The position numbers and the translations under genes are program-made. The notes under the pieces were generated by a model. That model was not told the origin of the DNA. It saw only the letters and a list, made by a program, of their open reading frames with translations, and ran no database searches. This document shows, one piece after another, positions 1 to 10,655 of a stretch of DNA of 64,000 nucleotides (position 1 is the first letter of the stretch; the number at the start of each line of letters is the position of its first letter). The stretch comes from Coccinella septempunctata (Eukaryota; Arthropoda; Insecta; Coleoptera; Coccinellidae), in the NCBI RefSeq assembly GCF_907165205.1, contig NC_058192.1:35244001-35308000 (forward strand). Direction: 5' to 3'.

Positions 1-388
1 GCTTGTCTTTCATAGCTAAAGAATTGCATGCACAGGTCATATGTTTTGTCCTCAACATTGCCATCATAAAGTCTGTGCAATTCCAGCCAAATTTCTCTAG
101 CGGATGTGAAACGCATTACTTTTTCTAAAGTTTCTTGTGTTATGTTTAGAGTTAGAACTAATAGAGCATTAGTATCGGCCTGATTGAAACCAGATAAGTC
201 TTTCTCATACCTCTCTGTTTGTCATCAGTTGTAGCATCTTCTGGTAAGGATTTAGGGGCTTCCAATTTTCCTTCGATAACTTCTAAACCACCTTTAATTC
301 TTCTCAACAAAATGCACAATTTATATTTCCAGGTTGACCAGTTTGACTTTCCCTCAAGCAAACCAATTTGTACTTTACTTGCATCCAT
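1..388 (-). pseudogene. gag: copia Gag (UBN2-like), partial, frameshifted
   Basis: Capsid polyprotein of a copia-type element; it would form the cytoplasmic virus-like particle. The start MDASKVQIGLLEGKSNW at 388 carries the copia-like WxxWK pattern (NWSTWKYKL). The first frame stops near 158. The neighbouring frame continues with a typical copia Gag tail (NALLVLTLNITQETLEKV, then REIWLELHRLYDGN) to the window edge. This means one base was lost or gained near 205-220. The start is chosen because it is the first ATG after the leader and matches the family N-terminus. The copy is defective in this frame, and the remainder is outside the window. Confidence 0.75.
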
Positions 389-448
389 TTTCTCAGTTTA
401 ATTCTTTTGCAATTTATAACTTTATTTTTATTCTGTTTCTCAACCACG

Positions 449-459
449 CTCTGCTACCA
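449..459 (-). other. copia primer binding site (initiator tRNA-Met)
   Basis: On the minus strand the sequence TGGTAGCAGAG follows the LTR end directly. It is complementary to the CCA-tailed 3' end of eukaryotic initiator tRNA-Met (CUCUGCUACCA). The position, adjoining the terminal CA of the LTR, is where minus-strand DNA synthesis would be primed. Confidence 0.75.
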
Positions 460-630
460 TGTTGAAGTAGAATTTATTCAGAATAAAGTTTTACAATATT
501 ATTATTGACAAATTGATTGACACCTTTCTTTTATTGACAAGTCCTATGTATTTTGATATTAAATAAATATATAATTATCATAGAACCAAAATAAACTAAT
601 GCTTGCTGAAAAACATTTCCAGCTTCAACA
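460..630 (-). repeat. copia 5' LTR, about 171 bp
   Basis: The segment is bounded by TGTTGAAG at 460 and CTTCAACA at 630, a perfect 8-bp terminal inverted repeat with TG..CA ends. It sits directly against the primer binding site. A length of about 170 bp is short but within the copia range. The partner LTR is outside the window. Confidence 0.7.
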
Positions 631-710
631 GTTTCGAGTATGAGTCAGTTATTATACGACCATCTTTTCTAATTAGGAGGACGTCAAGAAATAGTTATTT
701 TCCTATCAAG

Positions 711-809
711 TGCGGAAAGTGATACTTGCCCGCACGAAACTGCCGTTGCCCGAACGATGCGAAGCAGAGTTCGGGTAAGCAGTTGAGTGCGGGCAAGACA
801 CTTTCCGCA
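711..809. repeat. large imperfect hairpin
   Basis: The left arm (711-755, starting TGCGGAAAGTG) and right arm (769-809, ending CACTTTCCGCA) are near-complementary over about 42 bp. They are separated by a 13-bp loop, with a few 1-2 bp indels. It contains GTGCGGGCAAG, related to the GCGTGCGGGAAA motif repeated at 1005-1133. No coding content is seen. It is probably part of a foldback or MITE-like repeat of unidentified class. Confidence 0.6.
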
Positions 810-826
810 AGAGTTAGGAACAATAT

Positions 827-1158
827 TTTTTCTACAAGCGCTTGAGATATATAAATATATCAATTGCACGATACAGATCATATCTCATTTGATTAATTTA
901 TATAAAATGACAGACGTAATTCTGCATGTCGTTACCATGGGTTACTCATCGTTGACGTTCGGTGCATAGAGACATGATAGAATTTAATTTATTCTATAAG
1001 ATTTGCGTGCGGGAAAAACCCCTGCTAATCCATTCCCGCACGCATTTGCGTGCGGGAAAGAAATAGCAGGCGTTTTTCCCGCACGTTTTGGAAAAGTGAC
1101 TCTTTGCAACTTGAAATGCGTGCGGGAAAAAGGTTGAACGCGCACGCTTGTAGAAAAA
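827..1158. repeat. possible short TIR element with internal palindrome
   Basis: An exact 14-bp inverted pair (TTTTTCTACAAGCG at 827-840 and its complement at 1145-1158) brackets 332 bp. Inside, 1004-1085 folds into an approximately 80-bp imperfect palindrome built from GCGTGCGGGAAA repeats, with a third direct copy near 1118-1133. The right end coincides exactly with the point where Penelope RT homology stops (1159), suggesting insertion or rearrangement there. No target-site duplication could be confirmed. Confidence 0.4.
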
Positions 1159-1874
1159 GGAATTTTACCGTCTTGTTCAATTTCATGTGTAAACTGTAAA
1201 TCGGAATGGAAGTTGTTAAATGTAGCCAATACATGGTCAATCATATCGCGTGGAACCGACATAACAATATCATCAACATAGAGAAAAATGAAGGGTATAT
1301 GGAAATTTTATTTCGATAAAACAAACTCAATCGAGTGGTTCATAATCAATTCAGCAATCATAGGTAATGCTGGGTTTCCCATGGCAAAGCCTTTAACCTG
1401 TGCATAAAATTTCTTATCATATTGAAAATAACTATTCTTGAAAATGAACTTAATAATATACAACACCTTGTCCACAGAAATATCAATAAAATTACGGTAT
1501 GTTACCCAGTTCTCCTGTAATAATCGAATAACTAAATCTTGGGAAAGATTAGTGAACAAGGATTTGAAATCCACACTAATGAGAAGATACTCTTCTGGAA
1601 TATCAGTCGTGAGGGCGATCTTAGAAATGAGATCAACTGAATTTTTTACGGAGTACGAGAATAGGTGTCTAATCTTACCCAAAGCGGTGCATAGGAACTT
1701 CGATATTATACGTGGGTGAACCATGTATTGTAGAAAACAATCAGAGTCGACCGCTCTTGCTATGCATGTCAGAAATGAGGGACATAATTTGATTTTGCGG
1801 GCGCGAAAATTTTGACCAGGGAGGATAATTGGTTCAAGAGGAATTTCAAGGAAATGCTGTTCATTAAGAAGCAC
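1159..1874 (-). pseudogene. Penelope-like reverse transcriptase fragment
   Basis: Central RT domain of a Penelope-like element (PLE). Visible motifs are the RT A-box SVDFKSLFTNLSQDLVIRLL, the GFAMGNPALP box and the catalytic FLYVDDIV box. After that comes EIEQDGKIPF, where homology ends at the TTTTTCTACAAGCG repeat. The frame runs through 1308-1310, where one TAA stop interrupts it; the parts before and after are in the same frame. The N-terminal region, the C-terminal thumb and the GIY-YIG endonuclease are missing. A hammerhead ribozyme at 2342-2378 on the opposite strand lies 5' of this fragment, as in the inverted-tail arrangement of the PLE at 55-59 kb. Confidence 0.8.
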
Positions 1875-2341
1875 CCTTTTTCTGTTAACGCGCGAACCGA
1901 TATTGGTTCATTAAACATGGCATATTCGAAACTTATCAATGAAATCCAAATCTAGTCTAGTTTCTATATACACATGCTAATTCCTTCTGGCTCCCTTGTA
2001 TTCTCATTTCCATTTATGAACCCGATGATATTGATACACGTCAGAAAGATTGTTGTCCCCGAGATATGTTTATTATATTATTTATTAACAACCACGATTT
2101 TGAACGATGTTTCAAAGGAAAAAATCTATTTATCTAATATTCATAGGTGAGCTGGTTTAACTTATTTTTGAAATGTCTGAATGTTTGTTTGTGATGAATT
2201 GTCAGTTTTAATTGTAGTGTTTAAGTATTAAGTGAATAAGAGTGAAATATACAAATATGTGTAAATGTTGTACAGGTATTCATGTTGATTACTTTCTATC
2301 TAGAGGATTTTTATCGTGTTTATGTAACTGTTATATTTTTC
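1875..2341. other. no gene seen; probable PLE-derived flank
   Basis: An AT-rich stretch without convincing ORFs. It lies between the RT fragment and the opposite-strand hammerhead ribozyme, so it may be decayed Penelope sequence, but no motif proves that. Confidence 0.3.
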
Positions 2342-2378
2342 AGCCTGAGGAAGAGACTAAAAGTCTCGAAACGTAGCT
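2342..2378 (+). ncRNA. hammerhead ribozyme (Penelope type)
   Basis: The catalytic core is complete: stem I AGC (2342-2344), CTGAGGA (C3 U4 G5 A6 N7 G8 A9), stem II GAGAC / TAAAA loop / GTCTC, then GAAA, C-G-T-A, and stem I closing with GCT (2376-2378). The very short helix III with ACGT palindrome matches the minimal type I hammerheads described in Penelope-like elements. Cleavage would follow the GUA triplet. Two other loci here share the layout (3079-3118; 55385-55424 and 58758-58797). Confidence 0.75.
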
Positions 2379-3078
2379 AATTGAATGAATTGTATAAAAA
2401 CTGAAGTTCCTGGTGACTGATATACCCTTTCACAATGAATATTTCTGTTTCAAAAACCCGAAATAGATGGCAGGAACAAGAGGATTAGTGGACTACAGAA
2501 AATAATGAGAACATGCCCCAAGGTAAGAAGTTTTTTTTACTTAGGACTAAAAACGGGTTTATTATTATTTTCTATATCACTCCTGATATTTCCCCTTCAT
2601 GCCAACTGAACTAGAGTAATGCATAATCGCCCTAGAGCCCTCAGATGTTAGAGGAGGATGATTTTAAGATGTTTGTAATTAATCGGATCGCTAATTCAGT
2701 TTTACAGTATGGCCAATTATCACAACAATTGAGATATATGCACTGAGAAATACAAACCTTCAGTAATGGTCAAATCACTGACAAAACACTTTAAGTATCA
2801 ATAATGCAAGTAGACTTACCAGTAGACTAGTGTAGGAAGCACGTGTATTGTGTGTAAGTTTCGTAGAGCAGCATAGAGCGTGCTGGCAACTTAGGTATGG
2901 CTGTTCATAAACTTTTTAGGGTTTTCACTCCCAATCTCTGAAACAAAATCAATTAAAAATGAAATCAACGATTTGCTCCTGCGTAAATTCTTGCACTAAT
3001 TTGTCAGGAGCAAATTAACTAGAAAAAATTGTTGCTTGACAATGAACTCAAAATAAATAACGTTGAAATTATAATTCT
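2379..3078. other. no recognisable feature
   Basis: About 700 bp of AT-rich DNA without coding potential or a repeat structure I could support. Confidence 0.3.
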
Positions 3079-3118
3079 GTAACGTTTCGGAGTCTATATC
3101 AGACTCCTTCATCAGACG
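3079..3118 (-). ncRNA. hammerhead ribozyme at the 3' end of a Penelope element
   Basis: On the minus strand: GT, then CTGATGA, a stem II of GGAGTC paired with GACTCC, GAAA, CGTT, AC. The core bases are all canonical and the ACGT palindrome of helix III is kept; stem I is reduced to about two pairs. It lies downstream of the GIY-YIG end of the minus-strand PLE ORF (3213-4700), the place expected for the element's pseudo-LTR. Confidence 0.75.
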
Positions 3119-3212
3119 AAATATCTATTTTTTAGAAAATCTTCTGAGTTGTGGCTTTTGTTTGACATTAATTGTCAACACACAGAAACAGAGACTGCAA
3201 AGAAACGTTGAT

Positions 3213-4700
3213 TCATTTAATTTTGAAATTACCGGATGACAGTTCCTTCTTTAGTAAATTGATCCAAATATGATCTATTTCTACCGAACAATTTGCCAAA
3301 TTATTATCTTGATCTAACAGAATACACGTAGACTCCTTAATTTTTCGTTTAAAATGGTCTGGTTCCATCATCAAAATTTTAGTGTTGTCCCAATCCATCA
3401 TGTGGTCCCCCGTATTAGAACAAATGTGATCTGCGATTTGTGATCGATTAATTTCTCTATTTTTAATATTATTTTTATGTTCGCGTTTTCTTATTTCTAG
3501 AGGTCTGGACGTTTCACCTGTATATGTTTTACCACAAATACAGGGTATGTTGTAAATACAATTTTTTGATTTTTGTTTTTCGTTCAGAGGTTTAGTTTTT
3601 GTTAATATAGATCTTAAATCATTTTGCGTTTTAAAAACAGTTCGTATGTTGAACTTCGAACCGATTCTTCTTATTTTTTCTGAAAGGCCATTAACATAAG
3701 GAATTACATTCAACAAATTTGGTTGTTCTTGACGGTTTGTTGGTTGTTCCTGATCATTATTACGATTTTGGTTAGTCATTTTTCTCTCTAAATTTAATAT
3801 TGTTTTTTCAATAAAATTTTTCGGGTATTGATTATCCCTAAGAAAATGTTTAATGAAGTCAACTTCATTATTTCTAATTTCGGTTGTAGATGAAATTAAA
3901 TTAGCTCTATCATAAAGTGTTTTAATGATACCTCTTTTGACACTTACTTGGTGGTTGGAATAAAAATTCAAATATCTATTAGTATGTGTCTTTTTTCGGT
4001 ATACGCTCGTTTCAAAATAATTCGAAAACATTTTTATTGAAACATCTAGGAATGAAATTTTGTTATCCTGCTCTAATTCCATTGTAAATTTTATTGTAGG
4101 TTCTTTGTTGTTAATATAATCAAAAAAATTCTCTAGTTCATCTCTACCGTGTTGCCAAATCACAAAAATATCGTCTACATATCGCCACCAAGTCTTTGGT
4201 TTTAGTGGGTATGTGTCTATATAAATATTTTTGTTCGAAAGATTCCATGAATATGTTACTCATTACTGGTGATAAAGGAGAACCCATAGCCATACCAAAT
4301 TTTTGTTTATAGAAAACATCATCTAATTGAAAATATGTGGAATTCATGCAAACTTCTAATATCTCCATTATATCATCAATAGTCAATTTCGAATGTTCAT
4401 AAATGGTTCTATCATTAATCAATTTTGTTCTCACTATTTCAAGAGTTTTATCAACTGGAACATTTGGAAAAAGATTTACTACATCAAAACTTACTAAGAT
4501 GTCTGTTGCATTTAAATTAGAATTTCTTAATTTTTCAAGAAAGTGTTGAGTATTTTTCAAAAAACTAGTTGATTTTCCTGTTAATGGGTTCAATAATTGT
4601 AATATATATCTAGCAAAATTTTGACAGGGGAATCCGAGTGAACTTACTATTGGTCTCAAAGGAATAAGAGGTTTATGTATTTTAGGTATGGCTGATTTCG
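3213..4700 (-). pseudogene. Penelope-like RT plus GIY-YIG endonuclease, 5'-truncated
   Basis: Reverse transcriptase and endonuclease of a second PLE. Reading from 4700 the order is KSAIPKIHKPLIPLRPIVSS, the A-box LVSFDVVNLFPNVPVD, GMAMGSPLSPVMSNIFME, a 1-base frameshift near 4195-4215, the catalytic WWRYVDDIF box, the KISFLDVSIK thumb, and a GIY-YIG domain (CIYNIPCICGKTYTGET) ending at 3213. The N-terminal part is absent. Sequence upstream of about 4700 is BEL/Pao LTR, so the apparent ATG at 4794 is a chance fusion. A hammerhead ribozyme follows at 3079-3118. The frameshift makes this copy defective. Confidence 0.88.
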
Positions 4701-4950
4701 TTAGAGTGATCAGAAACGAACTGACTGGTCGAAGTGTGTTCTCGCCGGCATCGCTTTTACTCTGTGGTCCAAAAGAGGGGCGTGGCCTCTGCACTCTTCT
4801 TCTTTCTTGACTGGCTTAAGTCTGGCAATATTGACCTCATTGCGCAGAGTCAGCATTGTCACTTATATGACATGATATTAAACAATATGAGTTGAAAAAT
4901 ATATACACATATATATACAAAGAACGGGAATAGAACATCCTCCCCCCTTG
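4700..4950 (-). repeat. BEL/Pao 3' LTR fragment and polypurine tract
   Basis: Minus strand: the BEL pol stop (4977) is followed by a purine-rich run AAGGGGGGAGGA (4938-4950) and then TGTTCTATTCCC beginning at 4937, a typical PPT-to-LTR junction. The LTR sequence runs leftward until about 4700, where Penelope RT homology takes over. The LTR is therefore cut by, or fused to, the Penelope copy. The left boundary is approximate. Confidence 0.55.
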
Positions 4951-4976
4951 AAGAAAGGAAGATATTCTTCAACGAC

Positions 4977-7120
4977 TCAATACGTGGGCAGGGGACACAG
5001 CTTGACCAAGGGCATACGCAATATACCTTTCGCGATTCTCACTGAGGCGACTCGCGCAATACCATCTGTGCCGTAATTTAAGTCGGTTATTCGTCCCAAA
5101 GCCCATTCTAGTGGGGGTTCATTATCCGATTTTATCAAAACCATGTCGCCTATTCTGGGCGTTGACTTATCTGGAAAGTGCCATTTCGATCTTTGAGTAA
5201 GGGTGTGTAAGTATTCGGTTTTCCATCTTTTCCAAAAATCCGTAAGCATGCGAACCAACAGTTTCCAACGAGTTAATCTGTTTATGGGTAAATGATGCCA
5301 CTTATTAGGTGGGACTCTTTCCTGAATGAAAGCCACTCTATTTGCGACATACGTTTTCCATAGATGCGGTGAATTTTTAATCCAAGAGAGGGCCACGGAA
5401 CTGTCGCTGAAGGCAAAGATATCCGCCAGACATATCTTGTCTTTGAGTACCTCTGTTACGTACTTCAACAATTTTGATAGAAGAACCGCAGCATCTAATT
5501 CCAGTCTAGGTAAAGAAACTGATTGTGAGGGGGCAACCTTCGATTTCGCTAACAAAAAATGCGCCTTGACTGCTGAACTTCTGTATTCAATTCTCAAATA
5601 AGTGACCGTACATGTTCCCTCTATGGAAGCATCACAAAACCCAATTAAATGACATGAATACGTGTCGCGAAAATCGATATGCCGTGGTAGTGCAAAGGAA
5701 GATAACACCGTGAGGTCTCCCTTGAAATGTGACCACTTATCGACAAGATCCTTTGGCGGTATTTCATCCCAGCCCAGGCCTAACGTCCACAACCGCTGTA
5801 TCAGTATCTTCGTGTGAAAGGTTATGGGCGTCAAAATTCCCATCGGATCGAATGTGCGTGCTAACTCCGAGAGCATTGTTCTTTTAGTACATTTCGATTC
5901 GAAGTTTTTAAACGTGAAGAAAAATTGATCTTTTACAGGGGACCACTTCAAACCAAGAATTTTCAAGGAAACGTTACTTTCGGAATCGAATGAAAAATCT
6001 ATATTTTGAATGTGTTCTTCCGGAAATCCGTCCAAAAGGGATCTTGTATTGGATGCCCACTTCCTCAGTTCAAATTTACCTTTGCTAAGCAATCCAATAA
6101 GTTGATCGCGCATGTTTTCAATCATATCTAGATCGTCGTTTCCGAAAGTAAAATCATCCACGAAAGTTTGCGTACGTAAAATTTGTGAAGCTACCGGGAA
6201 ATCTTTATATTTATCAGCAAGATACAGGAGCGTTCGGATTGCTAGAAAAGGAGATGACGTAAAGCCGAACACGAGGACATTCAATTGGTAATCGGTGATC
6301 GGACTGTCTGGATGAGGGCGCCACAGGATACGTTGATATTGTCTTTGCCGGGGCTCCACTTGTATCATTCTGAACATTTGTCTGATATCCGTGAGCATAA
6401 CATACTTGTGGAGTCCAAAGTTTATCAGAATTTCAACTAGGTCGCGTTGTAATTTAGGGCCACTATATAGCGCCTGATTGAGTGACATCTTTCCCGGAAC
6501 GTGGCTGCTTGCGTCCATGACCACTCTGAGTGGTGTAGATGTAGAATCTGCCTTCAGGACGGCGTGATGCGGAATATAAAACGTTTTATTCAGTTCCGTA
6601 ACTGTGGGTGGTTCTACCTCTGTCATATGTCATATGACCTTTATTCAGATATTCGTTGATGACATCTGTATACGCAATTCGACTCTGTGCAATTTGCATC
6701 AATCGTCTTTCTAATGACAAGTATCGCCGCATTGCGAGGGAACGAGTATTTCCAAAATCGGGTGCGTTTATTTTGAAGGGTAGGGAAACCGTAAATCCGC
6801 CGCGTTCATCATGTTTAATGTTTTGAATAAAGTGATTCTCGCAAAACGCATCCTCTGGATTCTCTATTTTTGCTTCGGGGACTTCTTCGGTTTTCCAGAA
6901 CAGTCGCAGAGTATCATTCAGTTGGTCATTTGTCGTATATTTCGCAAAAAAGGTTTTGATGGGACGAGGCGTGGTGCACTGAGTTTTTTGAAGAGAGGCG
7001 AGTTTGCCCGTTACCACCCAACCGAATGAAGTATTTAAGCAAACCGGTGAATCTGCATCCAATACAATTCTTCCTTCCCTAAGAATAAGAGGATATATTT
7101 CGGCGCCTAAAAGCATGTCA
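4977..7120 (-). pseudogene. pol: BEL/Pao pol: protease, RT, RNase H, integrase tail
   Basis: Polyprotein of a BEL/Pao retrotransposon. The order is peptidase A17 region (HSPRDK-like SPRDKVDMLLGAEIYPLIL, then FGWVVTGKL), a linker, RT (VVMDASSHVPGKMSLNQAL, TDIRQMFRMIQV, catalytic QTFVDDFTFG), RNase H (LIGFCDASIEG, AFSDSSVALSWI), and the integrase C-terminal DUF5641-like end (PRIGDMVLIKSDNEPPLEWALGRI). The integrase catalytic core is missing: INRLTRW joins directly to the C-terminal tail near 5270. A 7-bp tandem duplication (atatgac) near 6626-6640 shifts the frame. Everything upstream of the protease is replaced by a LINE fragment at about 7120. Confidence 0.88.
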
Positions 7121-8113
7121 ACCTTATCCCTAGGAGACAACGACGACCAGGAAGAGGTCGTCTCATTTATCTTAACTGTCAGTTTTCTTTCTTCCAAGAA
7201 TTCCTTGATTATTTTTATGAGATAGTGAGGAGTGTCGAGTTGGTGTAATTTAAACAGTAGTCCTCTGTGCCAAATGCTGTCAAATGCTTTGTTGATGTCT
7301 AGGCAAATCGCAGCTGTTTTCTTTCGATTTAGTTGAGCATTTTGTGTGTTAGATATAAATATGGTAATTGGCAGAGTAGTTGATTTTTTGGTCCGAAATC
7401 CAAATTGATGTTTAGGTATGACATTTTCCAGTTGTTCCTCAAGTCTACTTTTTATGATCTTCTCCAGCAGTTTACCCAGCACAGGGAGCAGTGTTATTGG
7501 CCTATAGTTTTGTACCTTTTGATGATCCGTGTTATGTTTCGGTATGGTTATTATAGTGCCTACTTTCCAAATATTAGGGAATAATCCAGTATTTAAGATT
7601 TAAGCAGTGTTCATATATTCTGATTATTTCGTTATGTACTTCGTTTTGTAGCATTTTCAGAACGCTCCATGGGATATTGTCAGCTCCTGGAGCACTGTTC
7701 TTGCTCTTATGTAAAATGTCATAGTAGACTTCCTCATCAATTTTAATGTTTTCATTTCTTGTTGATGTTTGTGGATTATTGAAATATTTGTCGTACCAGT
7801 CGTTAATATCTTTTTCATGATGTTTGTCAAACTTGAGGTTTTTATCATATTGAAATGAGCTGTTGAAATGCCTGGAGAATATTTCTGCTTTTTCTTTATC
7901 TGTGTCATATATTGTGCCTGCCTCATTTAAGGTTGGTATACTATGGTATGTTTTGTATTTGGAAAGCCTGTTTACATGTTGATAGAATGTTCGCCCCTTT
8001 GTCTTATTTATTTCATTGCACGCGTTCATCCATGTATGTTGTCTGTATTGCTTTATCATGTTGTGAATGCTCTTGTTAATTTCATTTATGTTTCTTTTGA
8101 AATCGGGATTGGG
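7120..8113 (-). pseudogene. APE-type LINE RT fragment (RTE/Jockey-like), 3'-truncated
   Basis: Reverse transcriptase of a non-LTR element. Visible in order: KSKNSAPGADNIPWSVLKML (8059 frame), then in another frame NYRPITLLPVLGKLLEKIIK, HQFGFRTKKSTT, AICLDINKAFDSIWHRGLL. It stops before the catalytic YADD box, where it is fused in frame to BEL protease at about 7120. A frameshift lies near 7490-7570. On the other side it meets gypsy leader sequence at about 8114. Both edges are rearrangement junctions rather than natural element ends. Confidence 0.8.
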
Positions 8114-8750
8114 CCGATTTCTTATTATTTCTGATTTATTGAATTGAACTGTTTCAATTTCACATTGAAGGTGAGTGAATTTCCGGACTTTGAAAAATTG
8201 AAAATTTATTGTAGCAATTGGTAAAATCCAATAGGTGTGATTTACCTATCGGTTCAATAGTGAATCACCTATTACCCTGTTGATAACTTATCTACCTGTT
8301 TTCTATTTTCTTTTGACCTGTACTGTTGAAATTTACCGATTATTTCTGAAAACTGAAAGCCGATTATTGTGATTTATTTTCTGGCTATTGAACTTTGAAA
8401 ACTTTTTGGAATTTAACCTGTGGGTTTTGGTGCTATTCAAATTTCAGGAAATTTTCCGGACTATACGAAGTGACTTGCGATTGTGTGCGGCATTTCTCGA
8501 ATATTTTCGGACTTTAGTGGGACTGATTGAAATTTTTTTCGAGTGACGTTGGACTTTAATAATTTTTAAAATTTTTTTTGTGATACATCGGGACTTAGAT
8601 TGTTTTTGGTGCGCCGGGACTTAAACTTTTTTCTGATACACCGGGACTTAGACTTTATTATTTTTTTTTTTGGGTAAACCGATACCCACTTCGAACTTAA
8701 GTGAATAGGTTGGCTAACGATTAACTTACCGGGTTGGACTTAGAACTTAA
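8114..8750 (+). other. Ty3/gypsy 5' leader (copy D), split by a LINE
   Basis: This stretch closely matches the reverse complement of about 18910-19535, the leader of element A. It is therefore an untranslated gypsy leader in plus orientation. No ORF is conserved. It is rich in GGGACTTA-type repeats (gggacttagattg, gggacttaaac, gggacttagac). It is interrupted at about 8750 by a LINE and resumes at about 10484. Its own 5' LTR is missing because the left edge is fused to the LINE fragment at 8113. Confidence 0.75.
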
Positions 8751-10483
8751 ATTTTAAATTATTTTCACAATAAAAAGAAAACTTCAAGAATTCCTGGTAT
8801 ACTGCACTTGAACGAGGTTGAATACAGCAGTCCTTCTGCGATTGTCAATGCTTTTGCGGATTTTTTTTCGAATCGCATATATTGAGAGCTCATCTGATAT
8901 TTCTGCTCCAAATTCGAACCTAAGCCCAGGCAGCGACAATCCAATTATTTCACTAAGATTCTTTGATGAAAGTGAGGTCCTGTACTGCCTGAGGGCACTA
9001 AAGCCTAATTTTACCAGTGGCTTTGATGGTATACCGGCATTTATCCTGAGAAACTGTGCTTATGTTTTTTCCAGGCCACTACAGACAATATATAACTTAG
9101 CCTTGAAGAGTAATTGCTTTCCAGATTTATGGAAAACCTCCGTAATATGTCCAGTATTTAAATCAGGAAAAATGAATGACATTTCAAATTATAGGCCTAT
9201 TATTCTTTTATCCAACTTCGCTAAAATATTTGAGATGTGTATATACAACATTATTTTTCCCCTTGTCAGAAACATCATATCAGATAGGCAGCATGGCTTT
9301 ATCAACAAAAGATCTACCACTACTAAATTATTTATATTTACCCAATTTGTTTGTGAGGCTGTGGACAATCAGTTGCAGGTGGATGCTGTGTACACTGATT
9401 TCTCGATGGCTTTCGACCGGGTTGATCACAAAATTCTATTGCAGAAACTGGAAAGCTTTGGCTTCGACCGCTCAGCGGTGTCCCTCAAGGCAGTAATTTG
9501 GCACCACTACTTTTTCTTATCTTCATTAACGATATTGGTGACCATCTGCTCTGCTACTTTTTATTGTTTGCTGACGACTTCAAGCTGTTCAGAATCATAT
9601 CTACCATCCATGACTGTTTGCTGCTTCAACAGGATCTGGATAGGCTGAGCGAATGGTGTAATATAAATAAGCTGCCACTAAACATTAATGAATGTGAAGC
9701 CATGACCTACACCCTGAAGAACACACCCTTTGAGTACGACTACACTATAGGAGACAAAGCATTGGAGCGAGTGCAACAAATTAAAGATTTAATAATTGAA
9801 TTTGACCACAAATTAACATTTGTTCCTCATTATAATAACATCACAACTGCTGCGAAGCGCATGCTTGGCTTTGTTTTCAGGGTATGTCGTGATTTCGAGG
9901 ATCCTTGCTATTTTACTGCCCTCTTCAATTCTTTTGTTCGGTCCAGACTTGAGTACGGCAGTCTTGTCTGGGGTTCAATTTACAGCATTTATATAAACCA
10001 ACTAGAGTCTGTACAGAGGCAGTTTTTGAAATATTTGTCATTTAAACTGGATGGTGTCTACCCAGCCCGGGGGACCGATCATTGCATGCTGCTAAATAGA
10101 TTCTCATACTTGTCACTGGAAAACAGGAGAATCTACTGTTCATGTCTCTTCCTTTACAAGGTGCTTCCTTTTACAAGGTGCTAAATTTCTGTGTGGATTG
10201 TCCTGATATGCTGTCCAAGCTAAATTTTCGCATTCCACGAAATGGTAGTCGTCTTGAACAAGTACTATACCTCCCTAAACCCAGGACTAATATGTTGATT
10301 AGATCACCTCTGTATGCGATGTGCCAACAATTCAATAGGATGTGTGCTGATGTTTATATCTTCAACGATATTTTAAGATCATTTGAGCATAAACATATAT
10401 ATTATTCCATCAACTTAGTACAATAATATAATATGTTGTCTTGTAATTGAGATTTCCTGTTTAGACAATAAACTTTTTTTTTT
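8751..10483 (+). pseudogene. Jockey-like LINE RT, 5'-truncated, nested in gypsy leader
   Basis: Non-LTR reverse transcriptase. Order: SSPSAIVNAFADFF (frame shifted by an early stop), SGFDGIPAFILRNC, NYRPIILLSNFAKIFE, RQHGFINKRSTTTKL, DAVYTDFSMAFDRVDH, then GVPQGSNLAPLLFLIFIND in a new frame from about 9478, the catalytic LLFADDFKLF, and a C-terminal tail to 10426. About 30-35 residues between GFDRS and GVPQGS are deleted, which causes the frame change. The 3' end has AATAAA followed by a T-run. It splits gypsy copy D, so it inserted after that element. Confidence 0.85.
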
Positions 10484-10655
10484 AAACGGATTGTGAAAGA
10501 CACACCGAGTGTAAAATATTGATGCGTTCTGAATCGGACTTAGTTGAATATAATATGTCGAACATGGATGTGAATCGGTTACTCAGTGATGAACTTACAT
10601 ACGAATTACAACTGAGGGGACAATCGATACCAGGTACTGTGATGACTAAACGGAG
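10484..10655 (+). pseudogene. gag: gypsy gag N-terminus (copy D)
   Basis: From 10519 the translation reads M(M)RSESDLVEYNMSNMDVNRLL and continues through DELTYELQLRGQ, almost the same as the Gag start of element A at 18881. The segment DELTYELQLRGQSIPG.. looks like a short SAP-type helix pair. At 10655/10656 it is cut and joined head-to-head to the minus-strand pol fragment of copy C, so only about 46 codons remain. Confidence 0.75.

Larger units (their letters stand above)
1..630 (-). mobile_element. Ty1/copia LTR retrotransposon, 5' end only
   Basis: Read on the minus strand, the parts occur in the order 5' LTR (630-460), primer binding site (459-449) and the start of gag (from 388), running off the left edge of the window. 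The copia assignment rests on the N-terminal Gag sequence and on a primer binding site complementary to the 3' end of initiator tRNA-Met. The rest of gag-pol and the 3' LTR lie outside the window, so completeness and target-site duplication cannot be judged. Confidence 0.8.

Noticed and set aside
684..1262. ORFs at 684-881 and 984-1262 as genes
   Set aside because: The first lies over a hairpin. The second is the end of the Penelope RT frame running into palindromic repeat sequence.
4700..4794. N-terminal extension MQRPRPSFGPQ.. of the Penelope ORF
   Set aside because: This is BEL LTR sequence read through by chance; Penelope homology begins only at about 4700.
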